64,000 nucleotides of DNA from positions 124,001-188,000 of the forward strand of contig CAJUIW010000004.1 in assembly GCA_910586895.1 (NCBI GenBank), read 5' to 3'. This document shows, piece after piece, positions 25,192 through 33,596 of this stretch. Made by a program: the position numbers and the translations under genes. The DNA is from an uncultured Muribaculaceae bacterium (lineage in GTDB: Bacteria; Bacteroidota; Bacteroidia; Bacteroidales; Muribaculaceae). The notes beneath the pieces were generated by a model, which saw only the letters and a list, made by a program, of their open reading frames with translations, was not told the DNA's origin and made no database searches. Within the stretch, counting starts at the first letter, position 1, and every line of letters starts with the position of its first letter.

Positions 25192-25836
25192 TCATGAATG
25201 TATGATGTCGATAAGTATAGGTTTCAGTCCACCTACGAAACACTCAACCGCTATGACCATCAGTATCAATCCCATCAGACGCATCATCACGTTAAGCCCA
25301 GTTTCACCAAGCACCGGTGTAAGACGCGACGACGCACGCAGAATAACATAGGAGAGCAGATATATCAGCCCTATCATACCTACAAGTATGGCCTGCATCT
25401 CAAATGTGTCGGCCTGGTCCATGAGCATGATGCCGTTGGCTATGGCTCCGGGGCCGCACAGCATGGGAATGGATAGCGGAGTTATGGATATGTCGTTGGC
25501 ATATGTACGTATCTCCTCGTCACTGAGCTTGGTATTGGTAAACCTCGCCTGAAGCATGTCATAGCCTATCTTCAGGATTATTATACCTGCAGCGATACGG
25601 AACCCATTGGCCGAAATCCCGAAAAATGAAAACAGGAACTGTCCGGTAAAGGTAAATGCCAGCAGGGTAAAGAAAGAAATCAGCGTGGCGCGTTTTACAA
25701 TCTGCGCCCGTTGCTCTTCGTCAAGCCCCTTTGTCATGGTAAGAAATACCGGCATGGTTCCAAGCGGATTGGTAAGTGTAAAGAATGATGCGAAGCATAC
25801 GAATGCAAACGGCATCAGTGTTTCTATGGACTGCAT
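25192..25836 (-). CDS. MarC family integral membrane protein
   Basis: The 214-residue protein has six hydrophobic segments in two related halves. MarC family motifs are visible: FFTLTNPLGTMPVFLTM near the start and PLSIPMLCGPGAIANGIML in the middle. E. coli MarC was named for multiple antibiotic resistance but has no confirmed transport role. It lies 36 bases downstream of the MurU-like gene and may share its transcript. Substrate is unknown. Confidence 0.9.
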   Translation of the reverse strand: MQSIETLMPFAFVCFASFFTLTNPLGTMPVFLTMTKGLDEEQRAQIVKRATLISFFTLLAFTFTGQFLFSFFGISANGFRIAAGIIILKIGYDMLQARFTNTKLSDEEIRTYANDISITPLSIPMLCGPGAIANGIMLMDQADTFEMQAILVGMIGLIYLLSYVILRASSRLTPVLGETGLNVMMRLMGLILMVIAVECFVGGLKPILIDIIHS

Positions 25837-25872
25837 CGACTTAAAGTTATGTTTTATTTAATTGGTTTATTT

Positions 25873-26625
25873 TCATTTTTCACATTTCAGCCACTCTTGC
25901 GCCTTTCGCAATGTATCCGGACGCCCGATATCAAACCACCTGTACTCCCCCTCAGGTTCATACTGACGGATATCAAGTTTACGGCAATAGTCAATATAGA
26001 ACGGCGTTATTGAGAACACGCGTCCATGACGTGAAGCGTATTCGGCAAGCGGGTCAAACAGCGATGGGCTCACTATATGCACTCCCCCGAAAGAACGGCA
26101 GGTAAGTTGCAGCGGGTCAACACCACCGGGACGCACTTCACCAGTACGGTTGTTTATCCATCCACGCATCTGTCCTCCGGCATCATAGAGCAATCCGCGT
26201 GACGATTCGCGCGCCGATGTGAGCAGAGTGGCATCCGCACCTGACGCCTTATGTGCGTGCTCCATCTCACGAATCGGGAAGTCAGTCATTATATCGGAGT
26301 TATGAATAAGGATCGGTTCATTATCCGTACTGTCAAGCCATCGGCGTGCTGCAAGCAGCCCGCCTCCGGTATCGAGCAGACAGGCACGCTCGTCCGATAT
26401 ATTGATGTTCATCCCATCCGGCTTGCTGTCGGAAAGATAACGCTCTACCATATCGGCAAAGTGGTGCACATTGACCACCACATCAGTCACGCCACACTCA
26501 TCGAGCTTACGCAGTACACGGCCGAGGGCGGGTGTGCCGGCAACGTCGACCAATGCTTTCGGACAACTGTCCGTCAGCGGGCGCAAGCGGGTGCCGAGTC
26601 CGGCAGCAAAGACAAGCGCTTTCAT
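25873..26625 (-). CDS. NDP-sugar nucleotidyltransferase, MurU-like
   Basis: The 250-residue protein has the GT-A nucleotidyltransferase signature AAGLGTRLRPLTDSCPKAL at residues 8-26 and a second motif ILIHNSDIMTDFPI that supplies a metal-binding Asp. Its size and its coupling to an AmgK-like kinase (ATGA overlap at 26622-26625) match MurU, which makes UDP-MurNAc from MurNAc-1-phosphate in the salvage pathway of Pseudomonas and, as I recall, Tannerella. Other NDP-sugar substrates cannot be excluded. Confidence 0.8.
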   Translation of the reverse strand: MKALVFAAGLGTRLRPLTDSCPKALVDVAGTPALGRVLRKLDECGVTDVVVNVHHFADMVERYLSDSKPDGMNINISDERACLLDTGGGLLAARRWLDSTDNEPILIHNSDIMTDFPIREMEHAHKASGADATLLTSARESSRGLLYDAGGQMRGWINNRTGEVRPGGVDPLQLTCRSFGGVHIVSPSLFDPLAEYASRHGRVFSITPFYIDYCRKLDIRQYEPEGEYRWFDIGRPDTLRKAQEWLKCEK

Positions 26626-28049
26626 TTTGCCGGAAAATCTTTTATTATACCTTGCTCACGGTGTTCAAGATGAACCCTGACACCATATTTCCTATTGATA
26701 TGCTCAGCCATGTGCTGGGCTCCGTATACCGATCGATGCCGGCCGCCCGTGCAGCCGAAGCTTACCTGCAGATGTGTGAATCCGCGTGACAGATACTTCT
26801 CAACCGCAGCATCGACAAGGCTGTAGGCGCTCTCCATCATAGCCGTCATTTCACCTCCGGCCTCAAGGAATTCAATCACCTCGGTGTCAAGTCCGGTAAG
26901 CGGCTTGTAGCGGTCATAGCGGCCAGGATTGTGAACCGAGCGGCAGTCAAACACAAATCCACCTCCATTGCCGGAATAATCGGCCGGAACACCTTTACGA
27001 TAGGAAAAACTACCCACGCTCACGGTCAAACCCTCCGAAAGCTCATCGCGTCGGGCAAACTGCGGCATGGCACACACGCTCTTCAGCACCTTGACAAGAT
27101 AATCCAATCCATCGACACCCTCCGCAAGAATCCGCTTCAGATTATCGATAGCCGGAGGTATACTGGCCAGAAAAAGCGTTTTGCGCTCAAAATAGCCTCT
27201 GAATCCATAGCAACCGAGCACTTGCAGCGTGCGGAACAGAAAAAATATCGGCAATCGGCTCCTGAACCGGGCCTCATCAATCTCCGTATATCTGGCGGCG
27301 GCTTCAAGATAGCAATCTATCAAATGATTGCGCAACTCTACAGGATAGCCTGCACGCGCCTGCCCTACGAATGAAACAACATCGTATATCCCCGGGCCAC
27401 GCCGCCCGCTCTGAAAATCGATGAAATATGGACGGCCGTCATGAATCATGACATTCCGGGCCTGACAGTCACGGAGCATGAACGCATCGCACCCTCCGGC
27501 ATCGGAAAGCAGCATATCGGCCAACCGGCAGAAGTCATCCTCAAGTTCATCCTCGGAAAATTCCAGTCCGGTGGCTTTCAGAAAATCATATTTGAAATAA
27601 TTCAAATCCCACATCACCGAGCGGCGGTCAAACGACCGGCGCGGGTAGCATCGGCTATAATCTATATTGCGCGAGGCTTTGTAATGAATATAGGCCAGCT
27701 GCTCCATGGTACGTTCCAGCATGGGCCGGGCCGCTTCCATATCTGCCATCACAGCGTCAAACAGAGATTCCGTACCGAGATCATCCTGGACGTATGCCTG
27801 CGAGCCGTCAGCCACCGCCAGCACCCGAGGTACATTGGCATGCATTCCGGACAGCATATTGGAGAGGTATACAAACGCCTCGTTCTCACGTATATCATCG
27901 CCACAAGTGCCGACAAGAGTTGCCGACTCACCGGATATTCTGAAATAACGGCGGTTTGACCCCGCTCCCGGAAGTGGTGTCACGTTTATAGCTTCTTCGC
28001 CGGTAGCCTCTTTGAAGAGGGATTTCAAGACTGCTTCCATATCTGTCAT
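26622..28049 (-). CDS. AmgK-like sugar kinase fused to RapZ C-terminal domain
   Basis: The 475-residue protein joins two domains. Residues about 1-330 form an aminoglycoside-phosphotransferase-like kinase: SNRRYFRI (31-38) in the P-loop region, catalytic MLRDCQARNVM (191-201, Asp194, Asn199) and metal-binding FIDFQSGRRGP (209-219, Asp211). The MLRDxxxxN form resembles AmgK, the anomeric MurNAc/GlcNAc kinase. Residues about 342-465 are a RapZ C-terminal domain, with GCTGGRHRSV at 432-441. In E. coli that domain binds glucosamine-6-phosphate; the RapZ N-terminal P-loop domain is absent. A -7 element lies just 9 bases before the ATG. Confidence 0.85.
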   Translation of the reverse strand: MTDMEAVLKSLFKEATGEEAINVTPLPGAGSNRRYFRISGESATLVGTCGDDIRENEAFVYLSNMLSGMHANVPRVLAVADGSQAYVQDDLGTESLFDAVMADMEAARPMLERTMEQLAYIHYKASRNIDYSRCYPRRSFDRRSVMWDLNYFKYDFLKATGLEFSEDELEDDFCRLADMLLSDAGGCDAFMLRDCQARNVMIHDGRPYFIDFQSGRRGPGIYDVVSFVGQARAGYPVELRNHLIDCYLEAAARYTEIDEARFRSRLPIFFLFRTLQVLGCYGFRGYFERKTLFLASIPPAIDNLKRILAEGVDGLDYLVKVLKSVCAMPQFARRDELSEGLTVSVGSFSYRKGVPADYSGNGGGFVFDCRSVHNPGRYDRYKPLTGLDTEVIEFLEAGGEMTAMMESAYSLVDAAVEKYLSRGFTHLQVSFGCTGGRHRSVYGAQHMAEHINRKYGVRVHLEHREQGIIKDFPAK

Positions 28050-28057
28050 TCTATCTG

Positions 28058-28065
28058 CAAAAATA
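28058..28065 (-). promoter_or_regulatory. -7 promoter element (TATTTTTG) of the kinase-RapZ gene
   Basis: Exact TAnnTTTG match on the minus strand, 9 bases before the start codon. The predicted transcript would have only a few leader bases. Confidence 0.7.
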
Positions 28066-28141
28066 CACTTTTACCTCCAATGCTCGTCATCGTAATTGAT
28101 TTTTTTATTATAAATATGTTGCACAACAGCAAAATCATATC

Positions 28142-28149
28142 TACTTTTG
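28142..28149 (+). promoter_or_regulatory. -7 promoter element (TACTTTTG) of aroE-yeiH-comEC
   Basis: Exact TAnnTTTG match 25 bases before ATG 28174. An upstream in-frame start at 28147 overlaps the element and is unlikely. Confidence 0.8.
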
Positions 28150-28173
28150 CGATGTACGTTAACGAAAGCGCAG

Positions 28174-28944
28174 ATGACTTCACACACTAAATCAATATAC
28201 GGTCTTATTGGCAACCCGCTTGGACATTCCTTTTCACGCAGTTTTTTCAATGACAAATTCAAGAATGAGAATATCAATGCCGAATACCTCAACTTTGAAC
28301 TGCCGGACATAGGCGATCTGATGGAAGTCATAGCCGAATATCCTGACCTGCGGGGGCTTAATGTCACCATCCCCTATAAACAGCAGGTCATTCCCTACAT
28401 GGACTCCATTGATGCCGCCGCAGAGAGCATCGGAGCCATAAATGTCATAAAGATAATAAATGACGGCAGTCAGGATGTGACATTGAAAGGATTCAACACT
28501 GACTGTATAGGATTCGCCGAAAGCCTGCGTCCGCTTCTGTCCGAAGCCATGACGTCGGCCTTGGTGCTTGGCACCGGGGGAGCTTCGCGGGCTATATGCT
28601 ACGCCCTGAAGCAACTCGGCATAAATGTCACCCCGGTATCACGCACAGCCAAAGAGGGCCGGATCACATACACTGACCTTACCCCGGAGATAATGGCAAC
28701 GCATAAGCTGATTGTCAACACTACCCCGCTGGGAATGTATCCCGATGTCCACACCTGTCCTGACATACCATACCAGCTACTCACGCCGGAACATCTATGC
28801 TATGACATTGTTTATAATCCGGAAGAAACGGAATTCATGAAACGTAGCGCCAAATATGGTGCCCGCACAAAAAACGGACTTGAAATGCTTCATCGCCAAG
28901 CCTTGGCGGCATGGGACATCTGGCAATCATCTGAAAAATATTAA
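28174..28944 (+). CDS. aroE: Shikimate dehydrogenase
   Basis: The 256-residue cytosolic enzyme reduces 3-dehydroshikimate with NADPH in aromatic amino acid synthesis. Motifs are IYGLIGNPLGHSFS at the start, NVTIPYKQ with the catalytic Lys, NTDCIGF with the Asp, LGTGGASRAI for NADP and GLEMLHRQA at the end. ATG 28174 gives the standard N-terminus, and a -7 element at 28142-28149 supports it. yeiH follows after 22 bases. Confidence 0.96.
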   Translation: MTSHTKSIYGLIGNPLGHSFSRSFFNDKFKNENINAEYLNFELPDIGDLMEVIAEYPDLRGLNVTIPYKQQVIPYMDSIDAAAESIGAINVIKIINDGSQDVTLKGFNTDCIGFAESLRPLLSEAMTSALVLGTGGASRAICYALKQLGINVTPVSRTAKEGRITYTDLTPEIMATHKLIVNTTPLGMYPDVHTCPDIPYQLLTPEHLCYDIVYNPEETEFMKRSAKYGARTKNGLEMLHRQALAAWDIWQSSEKY

Positions 28945-28966
28945 TCACAATAAACAGTCATACATT

Positions 28967-29986
28967 ATGAATGAAAAACGCAGCAGCATGCTGCATGGAA
29001 TTCTGCTTATAGCTCTTTTTGCATGCGCTTCTTTCTACATAGGCGATGCACAGATATTCAAGGAGCTATCATTCAGCCCTATGATCATAGGCATCATACT
29101 CGGTATGCTCTATGCCAACTCACTCCGCAATCATCTTCCGGAGACGTGGGTACCCGGCATACAGTTCTGCTCCAAGAAGATTCTGCGTCTGGGCATCATC
29201 CTCTACGGTTTCCGGCTCACCTTTCAGGACATAGCCGCCGTAGGTATATCGGGCATTGTTGTTGATGCCATAATTGTTACAGCGACCATTCTTGGCGGCA
29301 TTTTCATAGGCCGGCTGCTGAAAATGGACCGCGACACTGCGCTGCTCACCTCCATAGGCAGCGGGATATGCGGAGCGGCAGCTGTACTTGGCGCTGAGGC
29401 TACAATCCAGTCAAAACCCTACAAGACAGCAGTTGCGGTAGCTACAGTAGTTATATTCGGCACCGTTTCAATGTTCCTGTACCCCATAGCCTATCGCAGC
29501 GGCATCATACCGTTGAGTCCTAATGAAATGGGCATATATGCCGGTTCGACACTCCATGAAGTGGCCCACGCCGTAGGAGCCGGAAATGCCATGGGGCCGG
29601 AAATATCAAATGTGGCCGTAATTGTGAAAATGATCCGCGTCATGATGCTGGTTCCGGTTCTTCTGGTTCTTGGATGGTGGGTGGCCACCCGCGCCAGTTC
29701 CGGACAGGGCAAGTCGAAAGTCAGCATCCCCTGGTTTGCCCTCGGATTCCTTGTTGTCATAGGCTTCAACTCTCTTAATCTGCTCCCGGCAGCTGTAGTC
29801 GATGTGATAAACTATATTGACACCTTCCTGCTCACCATGGCCATGGCTGCTCTTGGTGCCGAAACAAGTATTGACAAATTCAAGAAAGCCGGTGCCAAGC
29901 CGTTTATTCTTGCAGCATGCCTGTATGTGTGGCTAATAGGGGGCGGCTACCTGCTGGCCCGCTATCTGGCTCCTATATGGCTCTGA
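28967..29986 (+). CDS. YeiH family putative sulfate exporter
   Basis: The 339-residue integral membrane protein has about ten hydrophobic segments. Family features include SPMIIGIILGMLYANSLRN, GIILYGFRLTFQDIA, the conserved GSGICGAAAVLGAEA and GSTLHEVAHAVGAGNAMG. The family is annotated as putative sulfate exporters, though transport has been shown for few members. ATG 28967 gives MNEKRSSMLHG; the frame is open upstream only inside aroE. Its stop overlaps the comEC start region by 10 bases. Confidence 0.9.
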   Translation: MNEKRSSMLHGILLIALFACASFYIGDAQIFKELSFSPMIIGIILGMLYANSLRNHLPETWVPGIQFCSKKILRLGIILYGFRLTFQDIAAVGISGIVVDAIIVTATILGGIFIGRLLKMDRDTALLTSIGSGICGAAAVLGAEATIQSKPYKTAVAVATVVIFGTVSMFLYPIAYRSGIIPLSPNEMGIYAGSTLHEVAHAVGAGNAMGPEISNVAVIVKMIRVMMLVPVLLVLGWWVATRASSGQGKSKVSIPWFALGFLVVIGFNSLNLLPAAVVDVINYIDTFLLTMAMAALGAETSIDKFKKAGAKPFILAACLYVWLIGGGYLLARYLAPIWL

Positions 29987-32043
29987 TATCATACAATCCT
30001 CTATCGAAGACGCCGCTGGTGCTCCCGGCGACCATGCTTTGTGCGGGAATAACCGTAAGTTACTACATCCCGCTGTGGCCTGTCATGCTGGCCATAGCGG
30101 GTATTTTATTATCCATATTCCTGAAGCGGAGCTATATGATGGCTCTGTCAGGAATTTTCCTTGCCGGCACACTGCTCGGTCAGTACGCCATACCGCATCG
30201 TCCTGACCATTCATACACCGGCATTCACGCAGGATTCAACGGGCGGATAGTGTCATGCCGCGAGTCAAACTCAGGGCAGAATGCCATTCTTGAAATCAAG
30301 AGCTGCACCGACAGTACCGGAAAGTTCGTAGCCTGCCGGAGTTTCAAGGTATCAGCCTATCTTCCAGGATTCAAACCTGAACTCACGGAGGAAGCTGAAA
30401 TCCGGTTTGCAGGAACACTCACCGACATAACCGCCGACAAGGATATGCCGGACGATTTCAACTACGGAGAATATCTGATAGGCAAAAACATCTTTTACCG
30501 TACCTTCATAGCTCCGGACAGCATCATATCGCTCTCTCCCGGCCATGGAATAATGGCATCGGCACACACCGCCGGCAACAATCTGACCACCCTGATTTAC
30601 CGCACTCCCCTCTCGCCCCGCACAAAGGAGTTTCTGGCCACGGCTCTTACCGGTTCGTCGCAGGCTATATCGCAGGATGTAAGGGAGGCTTTCAACAGCG
30701 CAGGTATCGCACATATCCTGGCACTCAGCGGACTGCATGCCGGCCTTATAGCGTGGCTGCTCACTGTAGCATTATGGCCGCTTACCATATCAGGTATGCG
30801 AACTACAAGCGCTGCCATCACAATGGCGGCGCTATGGGTATTTGCCTTTGTCACAGGTGCGTCACCATCCGTGGTCCGCGCTGTCATCATGGCATCGGTG
30901 TTTATAATTGGCCGCATACTCGAACGTCCGTCGAACCCCATAAACAGTCTGGCCTTGGCCGCCATATTGATACTGACAGTGTGGCCCGAAGCTATATTCG
31001 AAGCCGGATTCCAGATGTCGTTCAGCGCCGTACTTGCCATAATTCTGTTTGGCGAGAATCTTAATCCGGTCAGCCGGAAGCATAGGGTGCTTCACAATAT
31101 AGCGGGGCTCCTCTGTGTCAGCATATCAGCCATGCTCGGGACAGGAATAATAGCCATGCTGTATTTCCATTCGTTCCCGGCCTACTTCCTGCTGACCAAC
31201 ATCGCAGTATCGCTGCTGCTTCCGCCGCTGCTTGCCGGAGGAGTACTGCTGATGTTTCTGCAAAGCATAGGTTTCGCCCCCGATTGGCTATGCACAGTCA
31301 TTGATGCTCTATACAGCGCCACGGAGCATATGGCCGTATGGGTGGCGTCGCTTCCCGGAGCAAAGATGTCAGGATTGTACATGCATGCGTGGCTTCTTAT
31401 TCCTTACATAATCATTCTGATATTGATTCACCGTATGCTGACCGCAAAAAGGCTCAAGCGGGAGTTGATTGATATGACAGCGGTAAGCTTATTTGTGATA
31501 TTTATCTTCTCAGCCGGACTCTCTCCCCGTGAACCACGGCTGTATATATTACGTAATACCGCTCAAACCGATTTCATTGCCGATACCGGTTCCGGGCCGT
31601 TGCTCTACATGACCACCTCAAGTGATCCGGGGGATGCGCTCGCTTACACCCGAAGAAGGATCGCTGACTATATGGGGCTGCGTGGCATTGACTCAATAGC
31701 ATCAATGCGCGACAATCCTGTCAACGGGATAATATCTGCTGATGTCTTCACAATAGTCACACCTGCAGCCACAATAGCGATACTGCATTCCAATGAAGAA
31801 CCTGCGGATAGATATAAAGCAGACTTTGTAGTGATATGCCGTGGTTGCCGCATGCCGCTGAATGAAATTGATGAATATTTCGGTAGTGAAGCCATGATTG
31901 TCCTGTCAGCGGATCTTGGAAAACGGTGGGAAAAAATCTACATACGGCAGTGCCGTGAAGAAGGCCGCAGCTATATGCTGCTAAGAGAACAGCCGATGAC
32001 ATTTCCGCTTAGAAGCGGTTCAGCAACTGATTGTAACCTCTGA
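29977..32043 (+). CDS. ComEC/Rec2 family DNA-uptake channel protein
   Basis: The 688-residue membrane protein has an N-terminal DUF4131-like OB region (FNGRIVSCRESN) and a central Competence domain with LALSGLHAGLIAWLL and FVTGASPSVVRAVIMAS. The C-terminal region (about residues 510-688) sits where ComEC carries a metallo-beta-lactamase domain, but the HxHxDH metal motif is absent. ComEC moves single-stranded DNA across the inner membrane. ATG 29977 overlaps the yeiH stop. Its 3' end overlaps the convergent folK by 35 bases. Confidence 0.88.
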   Translation: MALISYNPLSKTPLVLPATMLCAGITVSYYIPLWPVMLAIAGILLSIFLKRSYMMALSGIFLAGTLLGQYAIPHRPDHSYTGIHAGFNGRIVSCRESNSGQNAILEIKSCTDSTGKFVACRSFKVSAYLPGFKPELTEEAEIRFAGTLTDITADKDMPDDFNYGEYLIGKNIFYRTFIAPDSIISLSPGHGIMASAHTAGNNLTTLIYRTPLSPRTKEFLATALTGSSQAISQDVREAFNSAGIAHILALSGLHAGLIAWLLTVALWPLTISGMRTTSAAITMAALWVFAFVTGASPSVVRAVIMASVFIIGRILERPSNPINSLALAAILILTVWPEAIFEAGFQMSFSAVLAIILFGENLNPVSRKHRVLHNIAGLLCVSISAMLGTGIIAMLYFHSFPAYFLLTNIAVSLLLPPLLAGGVLLMFLQSIGFAPDWLCTVIDALYSATEHMAVWVASLPGAKMSGLYMHAWLLIPYIIILILIHRMLTAKRLKRELIDMTAVSLFVIFIFSAGLSPREPRLYILRNTAQTDFIADTGSGPLLYMTTSSDPGDALAYTRRRIADYMGLRGIDSIASMRDNPVNGIISADVFTIVTPAATIAILHSNEEPADRYKADFVVICRGCRMPLNEIDEYFGSEAMIVLSADLGKRWEKIYIRQCREEGRSYMLLREQPMTFPLRSGSATDCNL

Positions 32044-32389
32044 GAAAGAAATCGGCAGAACCATCCTTAGGGCGCAACACTTCAGCGCCATATACCACCA
32101 GGTCCAAATCAATCACAACATGCTGTTTGTCACCCTTGATGCGTCCGCAGTCACGTTCATACTTTTTCAGCATTGCCGTAACTTCTTCTGAAGGAATGTC
32201 TGTACACGCCCGAAACACAGCGTTGGCGTACATCTCACCTACTCCGCTAAGAGGCGCTGTGCGATATACTTCTGATGCTGCCGCGTCATCGAAACTGTCC
32301 GACAGAAATCGAAGAGCATCCTCCACGCGTCGTTCAGCCTCCCCGGCAATATTGCTTCCTACAGAAATATAGATCTCCACAGCACACAT
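32009..32389 (-). CDS. folK: HPPK-type 2-amino-4-hydroxy-6-hydroxymethyldihydropteridine pyrophosphokinase (short form)
   Basis: The 126-residue protein shows the folate-pathway HPPK pattern: IYISVGSNIAGEAERRVED, SEVYRTAPLSGVGEMYANAV, then KYERDCGRIKG and the metal-binding VIDLDLVVYG. E. coli FolK has 159 residues; the usual C-terminal RPHPRL segment is reduced to RPKDGSADFFLRG. The product may therefore be a compact form or have altered activity. It shares 35 bases with the end of comEC and lies 3 bases downstream of the phosphoesterase gene. Confidence 0.85.
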   Translation of the reverse strand: MCAVEIYISVGSNIAGEAERRVEDALRFLSDSFDDAAASEVYRTAPLSGVGEMYANAVFRACTDIPSEEVTAMLKKYERDCGRIKGDKQHVVIDLDLVVYGAEVLRPKDGSADFFLRGYNQLLNRF

Positions 32390-32392
32390 ATC

Positions 32393-33586
32393 CTACTTCC
32401 CGGCTTTACGCAAAGTTATCACAGTAATCTCCGGAGTGGCCCCTAAGCGCATAGGCATACCTACGGTTCCGGCTCCGATATTTACATATAGCTGACGGCG
32501 CTTGTCAGCCGATTTATACAAGCCGCCCCAATATCTATAGCGGAAAGCTGCCGGCGATATGCCGAATGCCTCGATCTGCATGGCATGGGTATGGCCCGCC
32601 AAAGTCAAGGCTATATTGGAGGTGTCGCTACGTTCAATATCCATCTGCCAGTGGGCCGGATTATGCGACAGCAGAATCTTTACATTACGATCCGACAACT
32701 CAGGATATGCGTCAGCCAATGACCCGTAGGTAGCAAACGGAGGGTCACCGACGTTTTCCACCCCTACCATCATTATGCTGTCGCCATCGTGGTACACAGC
32801 TTCATGTTCATTCAGAAGCAACCGCCACCCCATGGAACGCTGCAACCGGTGCAAATCCAAAAGATTCTGCTGCTTGGCCTCCTCAGAGGGCCAGTCGGAA
32901 TAATCACCGTAATCATGATTGCCTAATATAGAGTAGACTCCATCCGGAGCATCAAGCCGTCCAAGGATATCAACAAACGGCAACAGCTCCTCGGTACGAC
33001 GGTTGACAATATCGCCGGTGAACAGAATCACATCACCGTCAAGCGCATTTATCCGGTCAACCAGATAGCTTACGAAAGTGGTATCAGTTCCATACGTACC
33101 TGTATGCAGGTCGGAGAACTGTACCATACGGTAGCCGTCGAATGCCGCAGGCAGATCAGGAATCTCAACCTCTACCTCACGGACATCAACCCTGAACCTA
33201 TTGATAAGCGCTCCCCACCATATCAGCAGGAATATTAACACTGACAATATTCCCCCTGTAAGCGTCAGCCATCGCCAACGGGCCTTATGACACAGACGTG
33301 GAAGAGATGCAATCCCGTCGACAATCACAAACACACCTTTCGAAACGTAAACCGAAAGAAGTGCGAAAAGCATCCACATCACAGAAAGAAGCTGAGCATC
33401 CGAGCCATCGCGCCGTGGCATACAAAGAGCCACAATCATCACAGCGTAGCACAGGATGGCGAATCCGAGCTGTATACGCGCGGGCACTTTCGAGGCACAG
33501 CGCTTTAGCAACAGATAGTAAAGCCGTATGTCTATGACCAGAAACAGTACACAGACAATGCTCAGCAACAGGTATGGTATGCGCAT
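32393..33586 (-). CDS. Membrane-anchored metallophosphoesterase (YkuE/YaeI-like)
   Basis: The 397-residue protein has about four N-terminal membrane segments (within residues 1-135). A calcineurin-like domain follows with all metal motifs: MVQFSDLHTGTYG, DVILFTGDIVN, ILGNHDYGDYS, KILLSHNP and LAGHTHAMQ. Relatives act on UDP-diacylglucosamine or other lipid-linked phosphates, but the substrate here is unknown. It sits between folK and an acyltransferase gene in a minus-strand group, which hints at envelope lipid metabolism. Confidence 0.9.
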   Translation of the reverse strand: MRIPYLLLSIVCVLFLVIDIRLYYLLLKRCASKVPARIQLGFAILCYAVMIVALCMPRRDGSDAQLLSVMWMLFALLSVYVSKGVFVIVDGIASLPRLCHKARWRWLTLTGGILSVLIFLLIWWGALINRFRVDVREVEVEIPDLPAAFDGYRMVQFSDLHTGTYGTDTTFVSYLVDRINALDGDVILFTGDIVNRRTEELLPFVDILGRLDAPDGVYSILGNHDYGDYSDWPSEEAKQQNLLDLHRLQRSMGWRLLLNEHEAVYHDGDSIMMVGVENVGDPPFATYGSLADAYPELSDRNVKILLSHNPAHWQMDIERSDTSNIALTLAGHTHAMQIEAFGISPAAFRYRYWGGLYKSADKRRQLYVNIGAGTVGMPMRLGATPEITVITLRKAGK

Positions 33587-33596
33587 CTATGTTACT

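Noticed and set aside
26622..28049. Aminoglycoside resistance kinase
   Set aside because: The fold is shared, but the linked MurU-like gene and RapZ domain point to sugar metabolism.
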